From assembly GCF_014649835.1 (NCBI RefSeq), contig NZ_BMTU01000019.1:1-64000 (forward strand): a stretch of 64,000 nucleotides of DNA, given 5' to 3'. The notes under the pieces were generated by a model. It was not told the DNA's origin. It worked only from the letters and a program-made list of their open reading frames with translations, and did no database searches. Shown here in pieces: positions 50,924 through 60,084 of this stretch. The first letter of the stretch is position 1; each line of letters starts with the position of its first letter. A program made the position numbers and the translations under genes. This DNA is from Streptomyces pilosus. Its GTDB lineage: Bacteria > Actinomycetota > Actinomycetes > Streptomycetales > Streptomycetaceae.

Positions 50924-51727
50924 ATGGCTGCTACCGACGACCGTCGGCCCAAGTACCAGCGGATCGCAGACTCTCTGCGCGAGGCGATCCAGTCGGGCGA
51001 GTACGGTCCCGGTGATCGGCTTCCGGGAGAGAACGACCTCATGGCCACGCATGGCGTGGCCCGCATGACGGCCCGCCAGGCACTCGGAGTCCTGCGGGAC
51101 GAGGGCATCGCCGAGGCCCGAAAGGGTGCCGGCGTATTCGTCCGGGCCTTCCGCCCGCTTCGCCGGCGCGGCATCCAGCGGCTGGCGCGTGACCAGTGGG
51201 GCAACGGCCGGTCCATCTGGTCGGCGGACATCGACTCCAGGGCGCTGGAGGTCGACCAGGTCTCCGTGTCCGAAGAGACGGCTCCCGAACACATCAGCGC
51301 CGTCCTGGACCTGTCCGCCGAAGACGTCACGTGCGTGAGGCGCAGGCGCTTCGTCCTGGACAACAAGCCCGTACTGCTCGCAACGAGCTACCTCCCCCTG
51401 TCCCTCGCAGCAGGATCCGCCATCACCCAGGAGGACACCGGACCGGGCGGCACCTACGCCCGGCTCGCCGAACTCGGCTACGAGCCGGTGCACTTCCGCG
51501 AAGAGATCCGCTCACGCATGCCGTCACCGGACGAGACGACGCAGCTGAGCATGGCCCCGGGCACCCCGGTCATCCTCATCTCCCGCACCGCGTTCACCGA
51601 CCAGGGCCGCCCCGTCGAGGTCAATGAGATGACCCTGGACGCCGCCTCCTACGTCCTCGAATACGACTTCGACGCAAACCCGAAGCCCACCTCCCCCAAC
51701 GCCACAGCATCCACAACCCCGGCCTGA
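50924..51727 (+). CDS. GntR/HutC-family regulator
   Basis: The 267-residue protein has a winged helix at residues about 8-75 (KYQRIADSLREAIQSGEYGPGDRLPGENDLM and GVARMTARQALGVLRDEGI) and a UTRA ligand-binding domain from about 95 to 250 (VTCVRRRRFVLDNKPVLLATSYLP). KorSA of pSAM2 is a well-known GntR-type regulator from an integrative element, and a similar role is possible here. The ATG follows GAGGAGGG. No replication or transfer gene accompanies it, so the original element has been reduced. Confidence 0.88.
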   Translation: MAATDDRRPKYQRIADSLREAIQSGEYGPGDRLPGENDLMATHGVARMTARQALGVLRDEGIAEARKGAGVFVRAFRPLRRRGIQRLARDQWGNGRSIWSADIDSRALEVDQVSVSEETAPEHISAVLDLSAEDVTCVRRRRFVLDNKPVLLATSYLPLSLAAGSAITQEDTGPGGTYARLAELGYEPVHFREEIRSRMPSPDETTQLSMAPGTPVILISRTAFTDQGRPVEVNEMTLDAASYVLEYDFDANPKPTSPNATASTTPA

Positions 51728-51959
51728 TTCAAACTTTCTCTACTGGTTCAAGGCACCCGCCGCGCACGGCGCGGCGCAGCGTGGTCATGGGTGGCAAACC
51801 ACGACGCGGCCAAGACGGTACGCGTGGTCTGGATTCGGCAGGTGCCTCGCATCCACCACCTTCAAGCGTTTCGTGGACCTGACCACCGCCGCACCCGTAG
51901 GCTTCTGTGCGCTGGCACCAATACTGTGGTGTCGCGGCTACCTCCGGAAGGAACAGCGG

Positions 51960-53756
51960 ATGACGGTCAGCGAAGGCACTGAACTCTCGGTCAAGGGAGA
52001 AAGCCTTCAGCAGCTCTATAGCGACTACATCCAAAATCGCTTTCTCATCAATCGCCGGTACCAGAGGAAGCTCGTTTGGGCAGTCGAGGAGAAGCAGCGC
52101 CTTATTGATTCCGCCCTAAAAAAACTTCCCATCCCCCTCATCCTTTTGGCCGAGAGTCAGCACGAGGGGAGCGCACGCCTGGAGGTGATCGACGGACTGC
52201 AGCGCTTGGACGCAATTTTCTCATTCATCGAGAATAAGTACCCGGTCGACGGCCGTTACTTCGATCTCGAAACGCTAGCAGACACCAAATTCTTCAAGGA
52301 TTCTCAGGCGCTGACCCAGATGTCCCCCGTGTGGGATCGGTCCGCATGTCGCGACTTCACCAATTACCACCTCCCCGTCTCAACTTATCGTTCAGCCAGC
52401 GAGTCATCTGTAGATGAGGTCTTCCGGCGCATTAACTCATCGGGTCGACATTTGAGCCTGCAGGAGATTCGCCAAGCTGGCTCCACAGCGGAAATCGCGA
52501 GCCTGGTGCGTCGAATTAGTGCCGCGATTCGCGGCGACTCTTCCCTCACCGACTACGTAAATCTGCAAGACATGCCGAAAATCAGCATCACCAACAAGGA
52601 CCTCGACTACGGTATTTACGACGCCGACATCTTCTGGGTAAAGCAGGGTATTCTTTCGCGCGACGCCGTTCGGGAGTCCCGAGACGAAGAGCTGGTTCTT
52701 GACCTGCTTCTCGATCTGATCATTCAGCCATTCGCCTCGAGTGGTACAGAGTATCGGAACGCGGCATACAGCGAAGAGCGCGTAGCGCACTCCACCTCCG
52801 CTCTCTCCATTCGGTCTCGCCTCTTGGCTAACGGAAAGGCGGAAATCGAGCGGCGATTCATGAGGACACTCGACCTAATCAAGGAAACACTCGACACTGC
52901 AAAGGCTCCATACTCAACCTGGACGGTCACTCAGCAGAACCCGCGCGGGGTACCGCGCCACTTTCACGCCCTATTTGTTGCCCTCGAACAGCTTTTGAAT
53001 CAAGAAAACCTCGTTCCAAAGAGCAAGGAAGAGCTGGCTCAAGCACTTAAAGGGTTCTGGGACAAGGACCTGAGCGTTCCCGGCGGGGGAAATTGGGGTA
53101 GCGCACGAAAGAGTGACTTGGTAGAGGCAGTCAAGGGGTCCCTGAGGCGCGCATTTGAGCCCACCACGGATGAGCACGCTCTGAGGCTGCAGGAGCAAGC
53201 CCTTCAATTTGAATCTACCCTGAGGATGGCTCTAACAGAGGATGCACTTTTTGAGCTGAAGCAGGGGTTCTGCCAGGTGAATGATTCGTCGAAGTTTGAC
53301 GATGGAAGCTTCGAGAAAATCTTGAAGATTGCTTCGGCGATGGCGAATGTTCACGCTAAGGCCAAGGGAGTAATCTTCATTGGCGTAGCCGATGACGACA
53401 AAGATGCGGCAGCTATTAAGCGGTTTACGGGAGTGGACTCTCACAAAATCGATAAATTTTGCATTACTGGGACTCAGCATGAACTTGACGCTCTCGGACG
53501 GTCTGTCGATGAGCAATTTCGGTGGCTCGTCGACAGGATCAAATCATCAAAGCTCGAACCGAGTTTCGCGTCCTCCCTGGCCGGTACGCTGGAGCCATTT
53601 CGCTACCGTGACTATCTTCTCTGGAAGCTAGAGCCGGAGGCTGGCAAAGCTCCAGTTACGCACGATGGACGCTTCTACGTACGGAGTGGGCCCTCGACTG
53701 ACGAGGTGACTGGCGCAGGCATCATTGATTTGGTCCGCAGGTTTCCTGCACGTTGA
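51960..53756 (+). CDS. DUF262 and AlbA_2 (Schlafen-like) fusion protein, putative defence
   Basis: The 598-residue protein has far lower GC than its surroundings, which suggests transfer. Residues about 15-200 carry the DUF262 (GmrS-like, ParB/Srx-fold) signatures: RRYQRKLVW at 33-40, the DGLQR motif at 78-82 (usual DGQQR) and VFRRINSSGRHLSLQEIRQAG. Residues about 430-595 resemble the Schlafen AlbA_2 domain: FELKQGF at 431-437, KILKIASAMANV, then GVIFIGVADDDKD at about 470-482. DUF262 proteins often serve in phage restriction with DUF1524 nucleases, which is missing here. ATG follows GGAAGGAA. Function is inferred. Confidence 0.78.
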   Translation: MTVSEGTELSVKGESLQQLYSDYIQNRFLINRRYQRKLVWAVEEKQRLIDSALKKLPIPLILLAESQHEGSARLEVIDGLQRLDAIFSFIENKYPVDGRYFDLETLADTKFFKDSQALTQMSPVWDRSACRDFTNYHLPVSTYRSASESSVDEVFRRINSSGRHLSLQEIRQAGSTAEIASLVRRISAAIRGDSSLTDYVNLQDMPKISITNKDLDYGIYDADIFWVKQGILSRDAVRESRDEELVLDLLLDLIIQPFASSGTEYRNAAYSEERVAHSTSALSIRSRLLANGKAEIERRFMRTLDLIKETLDTAKAPYSTWTVTQQNPRGVPRHFHALFVALEQLLNQENLVPKSKEELAQALKGFWDKDLSVPGGGNWGSARKSDLVEAVKGSLRRAFEPTTDEHALRLQEQALQFESTLRMALTEDALFELKQGFCQVNDSSKFDDGSFEKILKIASAMANVHAKAKGVIFIGVADDDKDAAAIKRFTGVDSHKIDKFCITGTQHELDALGRSVDEQFRWLVDRIKSSKLEPSFASSLAGTLEPFRYRDYLLWKLEPEAGKAPVTHDGRFYVRSGPSTDEVTGAGIIDLVRRFPAR

Positions 53757-53890
53757 CCGTCAGCAATCACGCGGGATCAGCGATGGCATCCGACACCGTG
53801 GCTGAGGCCGGTAGGGGTGCAGCGAGACATACGCGCGCCTGATCGGTCGACGCACCCGTCGCTGTGGCTGACTGTCGTCGGTTGAGGTTC

Positions 53891-53907
53891 GTGCCACAAC
53901 CGTGCCA
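53891..53907. repeat. Integrase arm-type repeats, remnant
   Basis: GTGCCACAACCGTGCCA holds two direct GTGCCA units 11 bases apart, about 100 bases before the att-like copy. A fuller set lies at 61,468-61,505. Such repeats are typical of att-proximal ends of elements with tyrosine integrases. Confidence 0.4.
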
Positions 53908-54010
53908 GATGCAGGGGTCAGCCACGGTCAAAATGGGTGGCACGCGGGCAAGTAATCACCCGCTCCCTCAGCCGACGAAGCCGCAGCTCAGGCTGCGGAT
54001 CACCCCACCT

Positions 54011-54055
54011 CTCTCCTAAAGCGAGTATCGCAGGTTCGAATCCTGCCGGGGGCAC
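54011..54055. repeat. att-like copy 2 of the tRNA-Arg 3' half
   Basis: The 45 bases match the tRNA from the anticodon loop to the acceptor end with two differences (GCGAGTATCG for GCGGGTGTCG). The sequence just before it (GCAGCTCAGG) also recalls the D arm. It cannot form an intact tRNA. Confidence 0.88.
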
Positions 54056-54060
54056 GGACA

Positions 54061-54104
54061 GAAGGGCCGGTTCGAGAGAGCTTTTCTCCGGGGCCGACCC
54101 TTCG
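54061..54104. terminator. Stem-loop after att-like copy 2
   Basis: GAAGGGCCGG pairs with CCGACCCTTC with one mismatch. The same kind of hairpin follows att-like copy 5. Confidence 0.6.
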
Positions 54105-54342
54105 CCGTTTCGAGGACCGCGCGGGACGGCTGTCGCCACGTCGTCCGCGGGTACGCGCCCGAGCCATCGGGAGGAACGTCAGAGATCGGCCTTCATCGAT
54201 CGCCCGGAGAACCCGACACCTCTGATCGCCTGGTGGTGACCTGGAGAGGCCGGCGCCCTGAACGAGGAAGACGACAGGGGCTTCCGGGCCGGGCCGCGGA
54301 GGAAGTCAGGTCGCCTGACGCAGAGCCTGGCATACTTCAAGT

Positions 54343-54609
54343 ATGGCAACTCGGAAGATCACCATCACCGTGCCGGAAGAGCTTGTCGAGTCGATCAAGG
54401 AGCGGGTCGACGCACGAGGGGTGTCCGGCTACATCGCGGCCGCCGCCGCCCATCAAGACGCCATGGACCGGTTGCGCGAGCTGGCCGAGCGCTTCGAGGA
54501 GGAGCACGGGCCGGTGACGGACGACGAGCAGCAGGCAGCGCTGGACCGCATCGCCGCCATCGACGGTTGGCATGACGAGCGGCGATCGCGCCCCGGTGCG
54601 GTCGCATGA
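54343..54609 (+). CDS. Antitoxin, ribbon-helix-helix-like
   Basis: The 88-residue protein starts MATRKITITVPEELVESIKERVDARGVSGYIAAA, a pattern common among CopG/RHH-type antitoxins that bind DNA with the N-terminal strand. The rest is charged and would wrap the toxin. It ends overlapping the next gene (ATGA), the typical antitoxin-toxin coupling. A ribosome site is weak. Confidence 0.78.
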   Translation: MATRKITITVPEELVESIKERVDARGVSGYIAAAAAHQDAMDRLRELAERFEEEHGPVTDDEQQAALDRIAAIDGWHDERRSRPGAVA

Positions 54610-55052
54610 GCCGCGCCACCCGAGCAAAGCTGCACCAGCCACGACACCGCGTCTTCGTGTTCGACTCCGAGGCCCTTTCCAAGGCGATTCAAGGAGAGCG
54701 GGAGATGGTCGCGCTGGTCAAGGCGGCTCCGCGGCTCGACATCCCCATCGTCACCTCGGCCCTCACCACCTTGGAGGCATGGGATCCTCGCGAAACGTCG
54801 AGGCAGGCACTGTGGAACTGGGCGCTGTCCCGGATCCGCATCGTGCACACGGACGACCGGGTGATCGCCACGGCACGGGACATGTTGATGACCGCCGGTC
54901 TGCACGGGCACAAGTACGCCATCGACGCCGTCCTGGCGGCCGTGGCCGCAAGGGAAGCCGAGCAGGGAGTCCAGGCGACCGTCTTCACCTCGGACACCGA
55001 CGATTTGAACGAGCTTCTCGCAGGCCGTCCGGTACGGGTCGAGAAGGTCTGA
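54606..55052 (+). CDS. PIN-domain toxin (VapC-like), apparently intact
   Basis: The 148-residue protein has PIN-like acidic sites: FVFDSEALSKAI (Asp near 20), ITS-type TTLEAW (Glu near 60), YAIDAVLAAVA (Asp near 102) and FTSDTDDLNEL near 128. PIN toxins are metal-dependent RNases. The start codon lies inside the antitoxin's stop, so the pair is coupled. Of the four toxin-antitoxin loci in this island it is the only one with an undamaged toxin frame. Confidence 0.78.
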   Translation: MSRATRAKLHQPRHRVFVFDSEALSKAIQGEREMVALVKAAPRLDIPIVTSALTTLEAWDPRETSRQALWNWALSRIRIVHTDDRVIATARDMLMTAGLHGHKYAIDAVLAAVAAREAEQGVQATVFTSDTDDLNELLAGRPVRVEKV

Positions 55053-55206
55053 CGGGGCACGTTCACCTCGCTCGGCTTGCTCGTCGGCTTCCGCCGGGCA
55101 ACCCGCGCCTTCACCGGACGGCACCCACCGGCATGCCGTCAACACGTTGGCGTCCCCAGCCGAGTTGCTTTGCAGGGCTGCACCACGGTGCGGGACCAGA
55201 CGGTGT

Positions 55207-55566
55207 TCACTGCGTCCACACCCGCTGGAACTCTTCGGTCGGAATGATCTCCAGCAGGTCCTCTTCAGGGTCGATCGCCTGGTCTGCCAGGCCGCCGTGC
55301 TCGTCCTCCAGGTGCTCCCAGCTGTACCGGTGGAGCCGGCCGGCCGAAGTCAGCTCGGCTTGCTTGATGGCGACCAACTCGCCGCGGTCGGGTACGGCCT
55401 CGATGAACCGCAAGCCGCCCTCCTCGTCGGCGTGGCGGAAGTGGTACCGCTGGGTGGCGGCTTCATCGAGTGCTCGGAAGTACGCCACGGTCTCTGCTTT
55501 GATGCTCTCCGGGTCAACCACTGGCTCATCGAGCCAGCGAGCGCGCGGGTTGCTCCGCTCTGACAT
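55207..55566 (-). CDS. Hypothetical acidic protein
   Basis: The 119-residue protein begins MSERSNPRARWLDEPVVDPESIKAETVAYFRALDEAATQRYHF and includes HADEEGGLRFIEAVPDRGELVAIKQAEL. I do not recognise a named family. Codon usage is normal for the genome and the frame has a plausible start. It lies between the PIN locus and the IS copy and may be cargo of the island. Confidence 0.6.
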   Translation of the reverse strand: MSERSNPRARWLDEPVVDPESIKAETVAYFRALDEAATQRYHFRHADEEGGLRFIEAVPDRGELVAIKQAELTSAGRLHRYSWEHLEDEHGGLADQAIDPEEDLLEIIPTEEFQRVWTQ

Positions 55567-55674
55567 CCACGCGTGACATCAACGACGCCGGACGAAGGTG
55601 TACATCAGCATCCCTGTCCGGCTGCCACACCTGCCGACGACGGCCTCCGGGGCGGGCCCGGATCGAACTCCTAG

Positions 55675-57091
55675 TAGTGCTTCGTTACGTTGAGTGATCT
55701 CGGCTGGTGGTGGGCAGGCTCCCAGGGTGAAGCTGGGGGAAGTGGAACGGCTCCGGGGCGAGTTGGCGGTGTTCGTTGCCGATGTGTTCGGGTCGTTGCC
55801 GCGGCGGGATCAGCAGCGGTGGGGCGAGTGTTATCTGCGGGGCCTGATGCTCGACGGCCGACGCAAGTCGATCCAGCCGATGGCCGAGCGGCTGCCGGAC
55901 GGGAACATGCAGGCTCTGCAGCAGTTCGTGAACCAGTCGCCGTGGGATCCGCTGCCTGTGCGGCAGCGGATCGCCCAGCGGCTGTCCGAGGTGATCACAC
56001 CTGAGGTGTGGGTGATCGACGACGTGTCGTTCCCCAAGTGCGGACAGGCGTCGGCCGGGGTGGCCCGTCAGTACTGCGGGGCGGTCGGCAAGCGGGCGAA
56101 CTGCCAGGTCGCGGTCAGCGTCCATGCCGCAACGGACACCACCTCGTGCCCGCTGAACTGGGAGTTGTATCTGCCGCGGGAGTGGGCGGACGACCCGGAC
56201 CGCTGCCGCCGGGCCGGAGTCCCCGACGATGTCGTCCACCAGGAGAAGTGGCGGCTCGCGCTCGGCCTGCTCGACACCCTCGAGGACTGGCAGTTGAAGG
56301 CGCCGGTGGTGGTCGCCGATGCCGGCTACGGGGTCAGTACCCCGTTCCGGCTCGGCCTCCAGGAGCGAGGGCTGTCCTATGTCCTCGCGCTGACCGGCAA
56401 GGAAGTCGCCCACCCAGCGAACGTCACGCCGCACCAGCCTGCCTACGGCGAGCTCGGTCCGCCCACGCTGTCCCGCTACCGCACCCCTCCGCGAGCCGTG
56501 TCCGTCCTCGCGGCCGAGACCGGTGAGGACCGGTTCACCGAGGTGACCTGGCGGCAAGGCAGCAAAGGCGCGATGACCTCACGGTTCGCGGTCCTGACAG
56601 TGCGGCCTGCGGGCAAGCAGTCCCTGGCCGCAGCCCAGGAAGCAGGCGGCGGCCGCAACCGCTGGGACGGCATCCTGCCCACCCAGACCCTCCTGGCCGA
56701 GTGGCCGGACGGACACGAGGCTCCTACGGACTACTGGATATCGAACCTGCCCGCCGGCACCCCCGTCACTGACCTGGTGCGGTGGGCGAAGATGCGTTGG
56801 CGGATCGAGCACGACTACCGCGAACTCAAGCACGGACTGGGCCTGGACCACTTCGAGGGCCGCACCTGGTGCGGCTGGCACCACCACGTCACCCTCGTCA
56901 CCGCCGCCCAGGCTTTCCTCACCCTCAGGCGGCTCGACCCAAAAGTCCGCACACCGGCCTGACCCTCTACCAGGTCCTCGACGCCCTTCAGGACCTGCTG
57001 AGGTGCTGGACCGGTGCCTGCACCACCTGCGGACGCCCCCTGCCCAACCCTCGAAGCCGCCGCAGACAGCACAGAACCTAACGAAGCACTA
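55675..57091 (+). mobile_element. IS701-family insertion sequence (1,417 bp)
   Basis: The ends TAGTGCTTCGTTACGTT and, inverted, TAGTGCTTCGTTAGGTT match in 16 of 17 bases. CTAG flanks both ends (55,671-55,674 and 57,092-57,095), fitting the 4-bp YTAR duplications of IS701 elements. The empty site would have been the palindrome CTCCTAGGAG. One transposase gene fills the element. Confidence 0.9.
55727..56962 (+). CDS. IS701-family DDE transposase
   Basis: The 411-residue frame (GTG start) has the IS701/DDE_5 pattern: EVWVIDDVSFPKCGQASAG (first Asp), APVVVADAGYGVSTPFR (second Asp) and MRWRIEHDYRELKHGLGLDHFEG (Glu). After the stop at 56,960-56,962 the -1 frame continues to 57,081 with LTLYQVLDALQDLLRCWTGACTTC, which looks like the natural C-terminus. 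The heptamer CCCAAAA at 56,938-56,944 is read C-CCA-AAA, the correct phase for -1 slippage. The extension may thus come from programmed frameshifting, or the gene may have a small deletion. Confidence 0.9.
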   Translation: MKLGEVERLRGELAVFVADVFGSLPRRDQQRWGECYLRGLMLDGRRKSIQPMAERLPDGNMQALQQFVNQSPWDPLPVRQRIAQRLSEVITPEVWVIDDVSFPKCGQASAGVARQYCGAVGKRANCQVAVSVHAATDTTSCPLNWELYLPREWADDPDRCRRAGVPDDVVHQEKWRLALGLLDTLEDWQLKAPVVVADAGYGVSTPFRLGLQERGLSYVLALTGKEVAHPANVTPHQPAYGELGPPTLSRYRTPPRAVSVLAAETGEDRFTEVTWRQGSKGAMTSRFAVLTVRPAGKQSLAAAQEAGGGRNRWDGILPTQTLLAEWPDGHEAPTDYWISNLPAGTPVTDLVRWAKMRWRIEHDYRELKHGLGLDHFEGRTWCGWHHHVTLVTAAQAFLTLRRLDPKVRTPA

Positions 57092-57095
57092 CTAG

Positions 57096-57596
57096 GAGCT
57101 GTACGGTCGATCATGGTGCTCGTTAAGTCCTTTTCGAAGTCGGCGGAAGCAAGGCACATGACGTGCTCCCCGGCGTCTGCGAGACGCCCGGGGGTATTTT
57201 GAGCCCTGTCGCTGGCGCCCGTGGGGAAGCGGGTAGTGATAGTCCTTGGCAGCAGGTCATGCGGTAGCCGGCGGTGAGGCTCGTTCGGCCTGGAGGCAGG
57301 ACCCTTCGGCTCTGAGGCCTGACGGAAGGGCATGCGCACGGGGTGCACGGTCTGCGTGTATCAGTCCAAGCCATTCGACAACGGCATGATCTGCGCCTCC
57401 ACGCAGGCCAACATCTGGACACGGTGATCCCCATCGAGGCACTTGCTGGGTTCCGCGACCGTTTCGTTCTCCAACTGGCCGTGTGCTTAGCGAATGTACG
57501 CATTTCGAGTGACGCGACCCCTGCCGCGTTATGCCATCTTCTTCCGGATGTGACCCAGGTGCCAATTGCCCGGGCGCTGGTATCGAAGGAGCGGGA
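57096..57596. other. 501-base gap, no gene supported
   Basis: A frame at 57,343-57,600 is open but has no recognisable features, and neither strand shows a good start or domain. The stretch just before 57,597 carries the ribosome site AAGGAGCGGGA of the lipoprotein gene. Confidence 0.5.
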
Positions 57597-58301
57597 ATGA
57601 AAGTGGACGGACTGCGGCGAGTCCAGGCTGTTGTGGTGGCACTTACCGCGGTGGCCCTGCTGGCCGGCTGCGGAAGCGGCGCCGTGACTGAGGACTCGGC
57701 AAAGGGGACGGCGTCGGGAAGATCGAACGACGGCCCGCTGAACGCTGCTGACCTCGAGAACGCGGCGGTCACCGAAGCGGACCTGCCCGAATACACGTTC
57801 ACCGTCTTCAAGCAGGGCACCGTCCTCGGCAGCAAGGGAAAGCCGGCCAAACCGGCGGCCTGCCAGCCCATGGAAGACATCCGGCTGCGCTCCCCCGAAC
57901 CGGCACCGACCGCCGCGGCAGCCCGCTCCGTCCACCTGAAGACGGACACGAAGGCCACCGACATCACGCTGTACGCCTACGCCAAGGCGGCCGACGCAGA
58001 GAAACTCCTCACCCGCGTCCGTGACGCGGCGAAGAGCTGCACCGGGTACGAGGACGACATGGGCCTCACCCCGACTGTCACGGCCCTCCCTGTCCCCGAC
58101 CCGGGTCCGGCCGATGAGGCGTTTGCCTTCAAGCGGGAGTCGTCGGGAACAGCGCACTGGTACCGGGTGGTACGTAGCGGCTCCAATGTAGCCGTCTTCA
58201 ACTGGCAGGGCCTGGTCACGCACAAGATCGCGGGTGAGGCCCCGGACGAGGTGATCACCACCCAACTTGAGAAGCTGACGGAGACAGCGGGCACGGGCTG
58301 A
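57597..58301 (+). CDS. Putative lipoprotein
   Basis: The 234-residue protein has an N-terminal signal with lipobox VALLAGC (Cys near residue 25) after a KVDGLRR basic start, so it should be anchored outside the membrane. The mature part is soluble (LENAAVTEADLPEYTFTVF; DITLYAYAKAADAEKLLTRVRDAAKSC) and resembles hypothetical lipoproteins common in Streptomyces. No enzyme motif is seen. It is preceded by a strong ribosome site. Confidence 0.8.
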   Translation: MKVDGLRRVQAVVVALTAVALLAGCGSGAVTEDSAKGTASGRSNDGPLNAADLENAAVTEADLPEYTFTVFKQGTVLGSKGKPAKPAACQPMEDIRLRSPEPAPTAAAARSVHLKTDTKATDITLYAYAKAADAEKLLTRVRDAAKSCTGYEDDMGLTPTVTALPVPDPGPADEAFAFKRESSGTAHWYRVVRSGSNVAVFNWQGLVTHKIAGEAPDEVITTQLEKLTETAGTG

Positions 58302-58457
58302 GCTTCTTTACAGTCAGAAGAGCTTGAAGTACATCCAGCCGCGCTGATTGCCGAGGCGATACCGCAAGTTCGCGTTGATTTGCCCGGATCTGGTGGCAAC
58401 CCGGCTCCGTGTGGGCACCAGCGTCCCGCCAATGCGAGGTCCTGAGGATCCTCCGGC

Positions 58458-59150
58458 TCAGACACGGAGCCAGATGACGAGGGCTGCTGCTGTGGCCGTG
58501 CCGAGGAAGACGTACCTGCCCTTGTCGTAACGGGCGGCGACCGCCCGGAACTGCTTTAGCCGGTTGATCGCTCGCTCGACGGTGTTGCGCCTCTTGTAGC
58601 GGTCCTCGTCGAAGGCTGGTGGCCGTCCGCCGCGTGAGCCTTTGCGCAGGCGGGCGCCCTGGCTGTCGGACTTCTCCGGGATGGTGTGCCGGATGCCCCG
58701 CCGTCGCAGGTAATCGCGGCATGGCCTGTTGCTGTATGCCTTGTCAGCCGCCAGGCTGTCTAGCTTCCTGCGGGGTCTTCCCGGCCCGGCGCGGGGGACG
58801 CGGATCTTCTCCAGGACGGGCAGGAACTGGGTGCAGTCGGCTCGCTGTCCTGGCGTGACGATCAGGGACAGCGGGCGGCAGCGGCCGTCTGCGCTCAGGT
58901 GGAGCTTGCTGGTGAAGCCCCCTCGCGAGCGGCCCAGTCCTTCACCTTCAGCACCACCTCCACCAGGTGGGTGACCAGGCTCTGCCACGGCGTCTCGTCC
59001 TGGTGTTCCATCCCTGCGGCCCCCTTTTTCCCGGGGCCGGCGGCGGGTCGGTGCGGGCGCCGGCCGCGTGCTGGTGGGCGCGGACGATGGTGGAGTCGAC
59101 CGCGATGTCCCGTTGATCACCTGCCGGTGATTCCGCCACCTGCCACAACG
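58458..59150 (-). pseudogene. IS5-family transposase, frameshifted remnant
   Basis: The C-terminal part (58,458 to about 58,960) reads GFTSKLHLSADGRCRPLSLIV, DSLAADKAYSNRPCRDYLRRRGIRHTIPEKSD and YKRRNTVERAINRLKQFRAVAARYDK, the DDE region of IS5-like transposases. The first catalytic part (DIAVDSTIVRAHQHAAGA) lies in another frame at 58,948-59,148, and the true N-terminus is missing. I could not find terminal inverted repeats. Confidence 0.8.
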
Positions 59151-59269
59151 CCCGTTAGAGACCGGCAGGAAGGCCGCAGCCTTTCCCACTCGGCATCGCT
59201 CAGATCACCCCGCCCCATGTCCACAGGAACGACTCGGGCACGGAGTAGTCACATGATCGGCCGGACAAG

Positions 59270-59310
59270 TCCTAAAGCGGGTGTCGCAGGTTCGAATCCT
59301 GCCGGGGCAC
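59270..59310. repeat. att-like copy 3 of the tRNA-Arg 3' half
   Basis: TCCTAAAGCGGGTGTCGCAGG and the following 20 bases repeat the tRNA 3' half, with one G missing near the acceptor end. Confidence 0.88.
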
Positions 59311-59317
59311 CGACGCA

Positions 59318-59349
59318 GAGGCCGCGCAGGAACTTCCCTGGGCGGCCTC
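59318..59349. terminator. Stem-loop after att-like copy 3
   Basis: GAGGCCGC pairs with GCGGCCTC, with an inner CAGG/CCTG pairing. Confidence 0.6.
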
Positions 59350-59381
59350 CGACAACACACCGACGGTCCCTCACGCCCTGG

Positions 59382-59809
59382 TCAGACCAACTGTTCCCAT
59401 GGGTTGATCACCAGGGCGCCGGTCCGGGCCAGGTGCTTGATGTTGCGGGTGGCCACCGTCCAGCCGTTGGCCAAGGCAGTGGCGGCGATCAGCGCGTCCG
59501 GTGGGTCGATGCCGGCGCCGGCTGATCTCAGCGCCTTGTGGATGCTCAGGTACGCGGCTGCTTCCGGTTCACCGATCGGTGCGATGCGTCCGCGTATTCG
59601 TGCCGCACGGCGGCGAGCGCCTGCGCGTAGCGGGCCTTGCGCACGGGGTCCGCCGTGGCGTCCACGCCTGCCTCGATCTCGGCCACGGTGATCACGCTGA
59701 GGAAGCGGTTGGGCCGGGCCGTGGACCGGAACCAGGTCAATACGCGCTGGTCGGGCTTGGGCCGCGCAGTGAGCTCGGCGACGACGTTCGTGTCGAGCAG
59801 GTAGATCAC
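59382..59809 (-). pseudogene. PIN-domain toxin (VapC-like), frameshifted
   Basis: The N-terminal half reads MIYLLDTNVVAELTARPKPDQRVLTWF with the first Asp and VAEIEAGVD. Near 59,590 the frame slips: one C appears to be missing after the codon for Asp in EYAD. The rest, in the next frame, reads RIAPIGEPEAAAYLS, IDPPDALIAATALANGW and VATRNIKHLARTGALVINPWE, a complete PIN C-terminus ending at TGA 59,382. The intact protein would have had about 143 residues. Confidence 0.82.
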
Positions 59810-60084
59810 TCGGCGTCCGGCTGATCGTCGTAGGAGCGGGCTCCGAACTCCATGCCCTCGAAGGGCCGGGACAGCAGGAATTCCTCGAAGCCGTCGTTAC
59901 TCAAGGCCACCCAGCGGTTCACCATCTCGGGCAGAGCCTCGATCTCCGTGTCGGCGAGCTCCGCATCGAAGTGCTTGCGCTGGTCGTCGGGCAGGGATTC
60001 CCGGATGTCACGGATGGTCCGCAACGGGTGCGCCGTCGAGTGCGGCGGGTGAGGAACCTCGCTCGGGGCGGTGGTCATCGGCAT
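59806..60084 (-). CDS. Probable antitoxin of the broken PIN pair
   Basis: The 92-residue protein (SLPDDQRKHFDAELADTEIEALPEMVNRWVALSNDGFEEFLL) overlaps the toxin start by 4 bases (ATGA). Position and coupling mark it as the antitoxin; I cannot assign its DNA-binding family. Its frame is intact while the toxin is frameshifted. Confidence 0.7.
   Translation of the reverse strand: MPMTTAPSEVPHPPHSTAHPLRTIRDIRESLPDDQRKHFDAELADTEIEALPEMVNRWVALSNDGFEEFLLSRPFEGMEFGARSYDDQPDAE

Noticed and set aside
51873..51959. N-terminal extension of the DUF262 fusion protein
   Set aside because: The ATG at 51,960 has GGAAGGAA upstream and gives the expected DUF262 start; the extra 29 residues are not family-like.
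57343..57600. 85-codon frame before the lipoprotein gene
   Set aside because: No family, no ribosome site, and it overlaps the lipoprotein gene's own ribosome site.
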